A stretch of DNA of 12,601 nt, taken from the NCBI GenBank assembly GCA_016196415.1, contig JACPXS010000002.1:1-12601 (forward strand). The letters are read 5' to 3'. The notes beneath the pieces were generated by a model. It searched no databases. It was not told the origin of the DNA and saw nothing but the letters and a program-made list of their open reading frames with translations. A program made the translations under genes and the position numbers. This DNA comes from Candidatus Omnitrophota bacterium (GTDB lineage: Bacteria > Omnitrophota > Koll11 > Aquiviventales > Aquiviventaceae). Below are positions 7,187-12,601 of this stretch, piece by piece; the first letter of the stretch is position 1, and every line of letters begins with the position of its first letter.

Positions 7187-8557
7187 ATGCCGAACACCGC
7201 AGCCCGTGGGGATGTCTTGCTCAGCCTCTCACGTGTCGAGCGCGTCTTCACGCTCCCGTCCGGGAAGCCCTTGCCCGTCTTAAGCGACATCACCTTGACC
7301 TTCCAAGAGGGCGAGCTAGTGGCGATCTTGGGGCCGTCCGGATGCGGGAAGTCCACGCTCATTCGCATTGCAGCCGGGTTGCTGCCCCCCAACGCCGGCG
7401 AGGTGCGGTATCGCGGGCAGCTGGTGACTGAGCCGAACCCGCATGTGGCGCTGGTGTTCCAGCAGTTCGCCCTCTTTCCCTGGCTGACCGTGGCGCAGAA
7501 CATCGAGCAGGCCCTGATCCCGCGCGGCGTGGACTCGGAGACGAGGCGGCACCGGGTGGCCGAGGTGATTACCGTCATCGGGCTGGATGGATTCGAGGAA
7601 GCGTATCCGCGGGAACTCTCGGGGGGGATGAAGCAACGCGTCGGCATCGCCCGCGCGCTCGTCGTGCAGCCGGAGCTGCTCTGCATGGATGAACCCTTCA
7701 GCCAGGTGGATGCGCTCACTGCCGAGACGCTCCGGAACGAAGTCGTGAATCTCTGGCGGGATCGCGAGAAATACCCGCAAGCCATCTGCATGGTCAGCCA
7801 TGACATCCATGAAGTCGCCTTCATGGCCAACCGCATCCTCATCATGACCGCGCATCCCGGTCGGATCAAGACGGTGATTGAGAACTCCTTACCGTATCCG
7901 CGCGATCCTCGATCTAGCGCCTACCAGGCTTTTGTGGACAAGCTGCACGCCGTCATCACCGGGCTGTACCTCCCTGAGAAAGAACCGCCGCAGGTGACCT
8001 TGATGCCCGGCACGTTGGGCATCCGCGTGATGGCCCCGCTGCCCTCGGTCGAGGTGCGGGAGATCGTCGGGTTGCTGGAAGCCTTGCAGGTGCGGGGAGG
8101 GGATGTGGAATTTTTCCGCCTGACGTCGGAGCTGGGCAGGACGTTCACTCGAATCCTCCTGGCGGTGAAAGCCGCAGAGCTGCTGGCCTTGCTTGAGAGC
8201 CCGCAGGGTCATTTGATTCTCACAGAATTCGGACGAGTATTTGTGAGTTCGCCTCGCAAGATCCGTCGCCAGCTCTTCCGCCAACAACTGTCGCAGGTGC
8301 CGTTGGTCAAACGCGTGCGCGAAATGATGGAACACAGCCCTGACCGTCACCTGGCGAAAGACGTCCTCCTGGAGGAGCTGGCTATCCAGTGCCCGCAGGA
8401 GGATCCGAAACGCTTGCTGCGGATTCTCATCAACTGGGGTCGATTTGCCGACCTGTGGGTTTACCACGCCGCCGCGGGGACGCTGACCCCGAACGGGAAT
8501 CAGCGTCACAGCGCCCCGCGGGCTGCCCAGGATCCCGTCTCCCCCGGAATACACTGA
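7187..8557 (+). CDS. ABC transporter ATP-binding protein with C-terminal AAA-associated domain
   Basis: This 456-residue protein is the partner ATPase of the upstream permease. Its nucleotide-binding domain (about 8-260) shows Walker A GPSGCGKST (49-57), the Q-loop FQQFALFPWL, signature LSGGMKQRVGIARAL (144-158), Walker B LLCMDEP (164-170), D-loop SQVDALT and the H-loop His205. It matches the NitT/TauT/SsuB group. The C-terminal part (about 285-440, from VEVREIVGLLEALQVRGG to LLRILINWGRFADLW) resembles the AAA-associated C-terminal domain found on a subset of these ATPases, thought to be regulatory. The start follows the permease stop by 7 nt with a poor ribosome binding site, so translation is probably coupled. 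It is the last gene of the putative operon. Confidence 0.92.
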   Translation: MPNTAARGDVLLSLSRVERVFTLPSGKPLPVLSDITLTFQEGELVAILGPSGCGKSTLIRIAAGLLPPNAGEVRYRGQLVTEPNPHVALVFQQFALFPWLTVAQNIEQALIPRGVDSETRRHRVAEVITVIGLDGFEEAYPRELSGGMKQRVGIARALVVQPELLCMDEPFSQVDALTAETLRNEVVNLWRDREKYPQAICMVSHDIHEVAFMANRILIMTAHPGRIKTVIENSLPYPRDPRSSAYQAFVDKLHAVITGLYLPEKEPPQVTLMPGTLGIRVMAPLPSVEVREIVGLLEALQVRGGDVEFFRLTSELGRTFTRILLAVKAAELLALLESPQGHLILTEFGRVFVSSPRKIRRQLFRQQLSQVPLVKRVREMMEHSPDRHLAKDVLLEELAIQCPQEDPKRLLRILINWGRFADLWVYHAAAGTLTPNGNQRHSAPRAAQDPVSPGIH

Positions 8558-8614
8558 TGGCCGACCCCTCCGATCGACCGACGTTGGAAGGCGACGGTTC
8601 CGTCCATATCTTCA

Positions 8615-8671
8615 CCCTCCTTCGCCGGAAGCCCCGGGCGTGAGCCCGGGGGAGGAAGGCGGCGAGGAGGG
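8615..8671. repeat. Long composite palindrome after the ABC ATPase gene
   Basis: An 8-bp perfect stem CCCCGGGC/GCCCGGGG (8632-8639 and 8644-8651) with a GTGA loop is flanked by further complementary arms: CCCTCC with GGAGGG (8615-8620, 8666-8671) and TCGCC with GGCGA (8622-8626, 8661-8665). There is no T tract, so it is not a classical terminator. It looks like a REP-type intergenic element and pairs in style with the palindrome at 8751-8770. Confidence 0.65.
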
Positions 8672-8750
8672 TGCCTCTGCGAAGCGGCAGCGCAGCAGGG
8701 CAGGCTTCGGAGGGTTCCGCTCCACGGTCGCGAAGCGGATAACAAAGAGG

Positions 8751-8770
8751 CCACGGCTGTAAAGCCGTGG
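8751..8770. repeat. Second palindrome of the 8615-8770 cluster
   Basis: CCACGGC (8751-8757) and GCCGTGG (8764-8770) form a perfect 7-bp stem around TGTAAA. On the minus strand it is preceded by GAAGCTCC, and the palindrome at 8632 on the plus strand by GAAGCCCC, so the two units face each other like a bacterial interspersed mosaic element. The stretch 8672-8750 between them contains no gene I can support. Confidence 0.6.
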
Positions 8771-8791
8771 AGCTTCACGGCGTCTGCGGCG

Positions 8792-9049
8792 ATGGTGGGG
8801 GTCTGCTTGACCGTCATCGGGCTGTTCCGGATCAGCGATCGGCTGCACCATGTGAGCGGGATCGGGGATGAGTGTCTGGCGATCGACGCCCTCGTCTTCC
8901 TTGCCGCATGCCTCTTGGCCTACGTCGCCCTCAGGACGAGGCGGAGGCAACGTCGGTATCGAGTCGAGCGAGTAGCGGACTGGCTGTTTCTCTCCGGCCT
9001 GTGCCTGATGGCGGTGGTCTGCGCCCTCCTGGTCTCTGAGTTGGTCTAG
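8792..9049 (+). CDS. Small inner-membrane protein of unknown function
   Basis: This 85-residue protein has a hydrophobic N-terminal segment (about 1-13), a second (about 31-47) and a third (about 64-83), separated by a charged loop RTRRRQRRYRVERVADW. The sequence looks like a genuine small membrane protein rather than random translation: positive charges cluster in one loop and the reading frame ends cleanly. I do not recognise a named family. There is no visible ribosome binding site before the ATG, and the palindromic element ends only 21 nt upstream, so the native 5' end may have been altered or the start may differ. lpxD follows on the same strand from its own promoter. Confidence 0.55.
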   Translation: MVGVCLTVIGLFRISDRLHHVSGIGDECLAIDALVFLAACLLAYVALRTRRRQRRYRVERVADWLFLSGLCLMAVVCALLVSELV

Positions 9050-9096
9050 TGGAACGCGTCGCCCGCGCAACATCACCGCAGACGCCCCCCACCCCT

Positions 9097-9108
9097 GTGT
9101 GCTACAAT
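9097..9108 (+). promoter_or_regulatory. Extended -10 promoter of lpxD
   Basis: GTGTGCTACAAT has the TRTGn element (TGTGC) and a TACAAT hexamer. Transcription would start near 9115, with AGGAG at 9159-9163 and the start codon at 9171. An in-frame ATG at 9099 lies inside the promoter and is therefore not the start. Confidence 0.7.
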
Positions 9109-9170
9109 ACCCGCGTCCTCAAACCATCAGTCATCCACGCGTCCCTCCACCAACCAATAGGAGCCCGCAG

Positions 9171-10262
9171 ATGGAACAGACGCTCGCCGCAATCGCCCAA
9201 CATCTCAGGGGGCGACTGATTGGAGACGGCGCCGTCCGTATCCGGGGAGTCAACAGCCTTGATGCGGTGCAGTTGGGAGAGATCACGTTCGCCGACACGC
9301 CGCGGCATCTCGCCCAAGCCATCGCCAGCCAAGCCTCAGCGGTGATCGTCTCCGCAGAGGTGCGCGAGTTGGGCGGGCGGCCAGGCATCAGCGTGCAGAA
9401 CCCCAAGCTGGCCTTTGCACTCACGCTGGATCTCTTTCACCCCTCCGGCATCTCGAAGGGAGGGGTTCACCCCACCGCGGTGCTGGGGGACCGCGTGCAG
9501 GTAGGCGAGGGCGCCTCCATCGGAGCCCACGCCGTCATCGGGAATGACGTCGGCATTGGCCGAGGCACGACGATTGAGTCCGGCGTTCATATCGGCGACG
9601 GCGCGACGATCGGAGAAGACGGCCTGATCGGTCCCAACGCGGTGATCTACCGCCAGACCCGCATCGGCCACCGCGTGCGGATCCACGGAGGGTCGGTCAT
9701 CGGCGGGGATGGGTTCGGCTACATCTTCCACGAAGGGCGGCATGTCAAGATTCCGCAGGTCGGCAACGTCGTCATCGAGGATGACGTGGAGATCGGCTGC
9801 AATGTCTGCGTCGATCGCGCGACGGTGGGATCCACGCTCATCCGGCGCGGCACGAAGATCGACAACCTCGTCCAAATCGCCCACAACGACCGCATCGGAG
9901 AACACGTGGTCATGGCCGGCCACGTCGGGCTCTCCGGGAGCGTGACGATCGGCAACTACGTGGCGCTGGGAGGCAAGGCCGGCGTCGTCGACCATATCAC
10001 CATCGGCGATCGGGCCCAAGTGGGAGCCGCCAGCGTGGTGACAAAATCGGTGGCTGCGGGAGAAGCGGTGTGGGGCTATCCGGCCCGCCCCCTCCGAAGC
10101 GCCAAACACCAGTTGGCGCTGCTTGGACGGCTGCCCGCGCTGCTGGCCTCGATGGCGAAGCTGATCGCCCGCCTCCGTCCTCTCGAAGAACGGCTCGACC
10201 GTCTTGAGCAGGCCAACCACGCCCAAGGGGCTTCTGCACCAGGGGCCTCTCGCGAGTCCTAA
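9171..10262 (+). CDS. lpxD: UDP-3-O-acylglucosamine N-acyltransferase LpxD
   Basis: This 363-residue enzyme adds the second (N-linked) acyl chain to UDP-3-O-acyl-glucosamine, the third step of lipid A synthesis, in the cytoplasm. An N-terminal uridine-binding domain (about 1-95, ending near GISVQNPKLAFALTLDLF) is followed by a left-handed beta-helix of hexapeptide repeats (about 100-315). The signature GGDGFGYIF and NLVQIAHNDRIGEHVVMAGHVGLSG are diagnostic; His238 corresponds to the catalytic His of the family. The C-terminal tail (about 330-353) is helical and could be a short coiled coil (SMAKLIARLRPLEERLDRLE). AGGAG ends 7 nt before ATG 9171. It is not clustered with lpxA, lpxB or fabZ within this window. 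It shows the organism makes lipid A and so has an outer membrane. Confidence 0.96.
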   Translation: MEQTLAAIAQHLRGRLIGDGAVRIRGVNSLDAVQLGEITFADTPRHLAQAIASQASAVIVSAEVRELGGRPGISVQNPKLAFALTLDLFHPSGISKGGVHPTAVLGDRVQVGEGASIGAHAVIGNDVGIGRGTTIESGVHIGDGATIGEDGLIGPNAVIYRQTRIGHRVRIHGGSVIGGDGFGYIFHEGRHVKIPQVGNVVIEDDVEIGCNVCVDRATVGSTLIRRGTKIDNLVQIAHNDRIGEHVVMAGHVGLSGSVTIGNYVALGGKAGVVDHITIGDRAQVGAASVVTKSVAAGEAVWGYPARPLRSAKHQLALLGRLPALLASMAKLIARLRPLEERLDRLEQANHAQGASAPGASRES

Positions 10263-10318
10263 ATGCTGAGCGGCCCATCCAATCCATCAACATAGCCGAG
10301 GTCCTCGCTAACCCCGGT

Positions 10319-10338
10319 CCCTTTGTGGCACCAGAGGG
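10319..10338 (+). terminator. Hairpin downstream of lpxD, possible weak terminator
   Basis: CCCTTTG (10319-10325) pairs with CAGAGGG (10332-10338; one G-U) around TGGCAC, with GGT/AACC extending the base. No T tract follows, so termination is uncertain. It separates lpxD from the AT-rich promoter of the next module. Confidence 0.35.
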
Positions 10339-10374
10339 AACCGCCGGCCGATCGTGAAAGGGAAAAACGGGAAC

Positions 10375-10403
10375 TTGACAACTCTTTCATTTTAATCTAT
10401 ATT
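10375..10403 (+). promoter_or_regulatory. Sigma70-type promoter of the AbiE-like module
   Basis: TTGACA (10375-10380), a 17-bp spacer and TATATT (10398-10403) form a near-consensus -35/-10 promoter. It lies in a conspicuously AT-rich tract (about 10375-10435) unlike the surrounding DNA and differs from the extended -10 type used by other genes here. The start should fall near 10410, inside the palindrome. Confidence 0.75.
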
Positions 10404-10420
10404 TTCATTGATCAATGAAA
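10403..10420. promoter_or_regulatory. Perfect 18-bp palindromic operator
   Basis: TTTCATTGATCAATGAAA is a perfect palindrome overlapping the end of the -10 and the transcription start. An extra half-site CTTTCAT lies in the promoter spacer at 10384-10390. Position and symmetry fit an operator for autorepression by the winged-helix protein encoded next, as described for AbiEi antitoxins; which protein binds it is inference. Confidence 0.7.
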
Positions 10421-10432
10421 GTAGGTAATTAA

Positions 10433-11494
10433 ATGAACATTCATAGCCAGACCTCGCACCGGCTTGGAGCGGATCTCTTGAAGGCGTTGCCGGATCTATT
10501 GCCATCGCTGAAAATCATCCGGGCGGATCGCGGAAGCGGCTCCAGGGCTTGTCCTGATCTGGTGGTTGAGGTGCGCACGCCCTCAGGGCGGAAGCGACGG
10601 CTTTGCGTGGAGGCGAGAGCTGCCGGCTCGCCAAGTCGCATCCCGCACGTGATCCGTCAACTCCACGCCGAGCGTCCGCGCCGCGCCGGCTACCCGGTGG
10701 TGGCCTCGCAGTTCCTCAGTCCCCGCGCGCGTGAGCTGTGCCGGGAGGCGGGCGTCGGCTATCTGGATTTGGCGGGGAACTGCCATCTGCAATTCGATGA
10801 CTTCTACTATCAGAAGGTGGTGGATCGTAACCCCTTTCCCCATCGCGGTAGGCCCCCGTCGCTCTTTAGCCCGGTATCCAGCCGCATCCTGCGGGCGTTG
10901 CTTGAGGAGCCATCGCGCAGTTGGCGTGTCAGCGAGGTCGCGGCGGTGGCTGACGTCAGCCTGGGGCAGGCCTCCAATGTGTGTCGTCGGCTCATCGACG
11001 ACGCCTACGCCCGCGCCGAACATCGCCGCGTCACGCTGACGCAACCCGCGACGCTGCTGGAGGCCTGGCGGGAGCGCTACACGATCGATCAGCACGCCCC
11101 GTTTGCCTATTACAGCTTTGAGCGGGATCCCTCACGGCTGCTGCAGCGCCTGGCGCAGGTGGCCGTGGCCAGGCGGTGGCGCTACGCGGCGACCTCGTTT
11201 TCCGCCGCGATGCTGATCGCTCCCTTTGTGCAGGGCATCGGCACCGTGCAGTGGTTCATGGATGAGACGTCTGCCCCTGAGGAGTGGGTGGCGGCGATGG
11301 ACTTGCGGCCAGTGGAGGCGGGCGCAAACGTGTGGCTTCGGCGCGCCGCTGATGCGGGGGTGTTCTATCGGACTCAGACGGTTCAGGGGGTGACGCTTGT
11401 CGGCAACGTCCAGCTCTACCTGGATCTCTACAGCGACCCCGCGCGAGGCAAAGAGCAGGCGGAATTTCTTCGCGCGGAGCGGATGGAATTTTGA
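10433..11494 (+). CDS. AbiEi-like antitoxin/transcriptional regulator of a type IV TA-like pair
   Basis: This 353-residue protein has three visible parts. Residues about 25-125 read like a restriction-endonuclease-like fold: PDLVVEV (D42), then RLCVEAR (E60), YPVVASQFLS and the family-typical GVGYLDLAGN (107-116). The Lys expected two residues after the Glu is Arg62, so nuclease activity is doubtful. Residues about 148-203 form a winged helix (ILRALLEEPSRSWRVSEVAA..., then VSLGQASNVCRRLIDDAYA). The C-terminal part (about 205-353) resembles AbiEi-type C-terminal domains. It is followed without gap by a nucleotidyltransferase gene, the gene order of AbiE systems, and preceded by a palindromic operator. 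AGG at 10423-10425 serves the ATG. The role as antitoxin and autorepressor is inferred from context. Confidence 0.75.
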   Translation: MNIHSQTSHRLGADLLKALPDLLPSLKIIRADRGSGSRACPDLVVEVRTPSGRKRRLCVEARAAGSPSRIPHVIRQLHAERPRRAGYPVVASQFLSPRARELCREAGVGYLDLAGNCHLQFDDFYYQKVVDRNPFPHRGRPPSLFSPVSSRILRALLEEPSRSWRVSEVAAVADVSLGQASNVCRRLIDDAYARAEHRRVTLTQPATLLEAWRERYTIDQHAPFAYYSFERDPSRLLQRLAQVAVARRWRYAATSFSAAMLIAPFVQGIGTVQWFMDETSAPEEWVAAMDLRPVEAGANVWLRRAADAGVFYRTQTVQGVTLVGNVQLYLDLYSDPARGKEQAEFLRAERMEF

Positions 11495-12376
11495 ATGCCG
11501 CTTCCTGAGCGCACCGCACAGCTCTACGGCCCGGGCGTCACCACGGCCTCACGGGCCGTTCTGCTTGAGATCATGACGATCTTGCGGGCCTACCGGGAGG
11601 CGCTCGTCCTGGTCGGCGGCTGGGTCCCGTCCCTTCTCTTGCAGCGCCACCAGCGTCCCGAGGACCCGTTTGTCCATGTCGGGTCGATCGACATCGACCT
11701 GGCGGTGGATCCGTCGACGGTGCATGAGCCGGAGTACGCGACGATCATGGAGCTGTTGAGGGAGCGGGGCTACCAGGCCGCGCCGGATCAACGAGGGCGT
11801 TCCATCCCGAGCAGCGTCGTGCGAATCGTCCAATCCCCCGCGACCGAGAAATCCTACACCATCCGAATCGATTTCCTCACTCCGCTGAACGATCCGCGCC
11901 CGGGTCGGCATGTGCCGGTGCAAGACGACTTGTTGGCCCGCAAGATCACCGGGTGCGAGGCGGCCTTTGCGCACCACACGGTCGTGCCCTTGACCGGCGC
12001 GTTGCCGGATGGCGGAGAGATCACGGTGCCGATTCGTATGGCGGACCTCGTGGGGATCGTGACGATGAAGGGCATCGTCCTCGGTGAGCGGTATCGGGAA
12101 AAGGACGCCTACGATCTCTATGCGTTGATGGCGCACTACCAGCGCGGGCCCCGCGATGTCGCCGAGGCCGTGCGACCCCATCTCGCGGATCCGCTTGTGA
12201 GCGGGGCGGTGATGGCGATCCGAACCGCCTTTGGCAAGCGGCAGGCCAACGGCCCGGCGTGGGCGGCGGCGTTCCTGGTCAGCGCCCTGTTTGCGGCTGA
12301 ACGCGAACGGCTCATCACCGATGCCTTCATGATCGTCAACGAGTTCCTCACCCACCTCTCGGCGTCACCAGATTAG
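11495..12376 (+). CDS. AbiEii-like nucleotidyltransferase, candidate toxin
   Basis: This 293-residue protein of the polymerase-beta-like nucleotidyltransferase superfamily has the GGW motif (41-43), the metal-binding pair in GSIDIDLA (Asp66, Asp68), a third carboxylate in RIDFL (Asp126) and the C-terminal motif MK...RYREKDAYDLY (191-209), which parallels AbiEii-family toxins. AbiEii enzymes block growth by transferring nucleotides to tRNA acceptor ends in characterised members. The start ATG directly abuts the stop of the preceding gene (TGAATG), so the two are translationally coupled. All catalytic residues I expect are present, so it should be active. A defence role against phage is plausible by family but not shown here. 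Confidence 0.8.
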   Translation: MPLPERTAQLYGPGVTTASRAVLLEIMTILRAYREALVLVGGWVPSLLLQRHQRPEDPFVHVGSIDIDLAVDPSTVHEPEYATIMELLRERGYQAAPDQRGRSIPSSVVRIVQSPATEKSYTIRIDFLTPLNDPRPGRHVPVQDDLLARKITGCEAAFAHHTVVPLTGALPDGGEITVPIRMADLVGIVTMKGIVLGERYREKDAYDLYALMAHYQRGPRDVAEAVRPHLADPLVSGAVMAIRTAFGKRQANGPAWAAAFLVSALFAAERERLITDAFMIVNEFLTHLSASPD

Positions 12377-12513
12377 CCCGTGTCCCACACCCCCCCCGTG
12401 GCTTTGGGCTGAGGGCTGTGGGTTCTTGGCACGAGCGGGTCTGATCCCTCGACAACAGGTTCTTGCTGCTCCCCGCTTCGAATCCCGAGCCAACGTCATT
12501 TCGTGAGCCGCTC
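12377..12513. other. Non-coding stretch after the AbiE-like module
   Basis: No gene is convincing. It holds a run of eight C at 12390-12397 and a weak hairpin (CCCACA at 12384-12389 with TGTGGG at 12417-12422, followed by TTCTT) that may end the module transcript. Confidence 0.4.
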
Positions 12514-12562
12514 TCACTCATGGGATGCGCGGGTCCACTGAGGATCGTGGCGGGATTCGAAG
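12476..12562. repeat. 12-bp perfect inverted repeat, 63-nt spacing
   Basis: CTTCGAATCCCG (12476-12487) and CGGGATTCGAAG (12551-12562) are exact reverse complements. The right arm lies in the possible leftward coding end. The TTCGAAT core resembles a tRNA T-loop but the flanks do not pair as a T-stem. It could be a mobile-element or recombination relic. Confidence 0.5.
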
Positions 12563-12600
12563 GCTCGGATCGTCTTCTCGTGCTGCAGCGTCAGCCCGAT
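12514..12600 (-). CDS. Possible C-terminal end of a leftward gene (partial)
   Basis: Read leftward from the window edge, an open frame of 28 codons ends at TGA (12516-12514), giving a charged helical sequence with LTLQHEKTIRAF and RHDPQWTRASHE at its end. The composition is protein-like and the frame would converge on the AbiE-like module. I do not recognise a family, and the stretch is too short to exclude chance. Confidence 0.35.
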   Translation of the reverse strand: MGLTLQHEKTIRAFESRHDPQWTRASHE

Positions 12601-12601
12601 G

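Noticed and set aside
8430..8817. Minus-strand frames across 8430-8817
   Set aside because: They run through the palindromic repeats and the antisense of the ATPase gene and have low-complexity Pro/Arg/Ser composition.
12471..12492. tRNA T-arm-like TTCGAATCCCG followed by GAGCCA
   Set aside because: The bases flanking TTCGAAT do not form a 5-bp T-stem and no D- or anticodon arm is found upstream.
1..12601. CRISPR array, IS element or rRNA/tRNA gene
   Set aside because: No regularly spaced direct repeats, transposase-like frame or recognisable structural RNA gene other than the riboswitch was seen.

Overview
The window is GC-rich bacterial DNA from a Gram-negative-type (diderm) organism: it carries lpxD of lipid A synthesis and several exported or inner-membrane proteins. 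A secreted protein of the exosortase-associated TIGR04073 type, a TMTC-like membrane protein with TPRs, TPR-tailed exported proteins and a c-di-GMP riboswitch suggest an uncultured lineage such as Omnitrophota, or another PVC, Nitrospirota or deltaproteobacterial-type group. This placement is inference; no ribosomal gene is present to settle it.

Layout. The left edge may hold the first codons of a leftward gene (1-61). A TMTC-like multi-TM/TPR protein (148-1869, +) has its own extended -10 promoter and ends at a 14-bp bidirectional terminator (1904-1934). A leftward gene for a TIGR04073-like exported protein (2349-1957) shares that terminator. Its roughly 450-nt leader holds a c-di-GMP-I riboswitch (2764-2553) whose conserved core is split by an 88-nt two-hairpin insertion and is followed by a terminator hairpin. 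Rightward and divergent from it are an exported ConA-like-fold protein (2947-3636) and then a likely co-transcribed set (3771-8557): anchored transglutaminase-TPR protein, exported MsrB, a fused two-domain NitT/TauT-type ABC permease, and its ATPase with a C-terminal AAA-associated domain. A palindrome-rich stretch (8615-8770) precedes a small membrane protein (8792-9049), then lpxD (9171-10262). An AT-rich promoter with a perfect 18-bp palindrome drives a two-gene AbiEi/AbiEii-like (type IV toxin-antitoxin-like) module (10433-12376). The right edge has an inverted repeat and possibly the end of a leftward gene.

Functional themes. Most genes act at the cell envelope: glycosyl transfer to exported proteins, a c-di-GMP-controlled surface protein, periplasmic transglutaminase-like and MsrB repair enzymes, import and lipid A. 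The AbiE-like pair looks like an accessory insertion: its promoter (TTGACA, 17-bp spacer, TATATT) differs from the TRTGnTAYAAT extended -10 form that recurs ahead of the other genes.

The most novel item is the split c-di-GMP-I aptamer. All three ligand-contact positions and the closing P1 helix are retained across an inserted two-hairpin RNA module.
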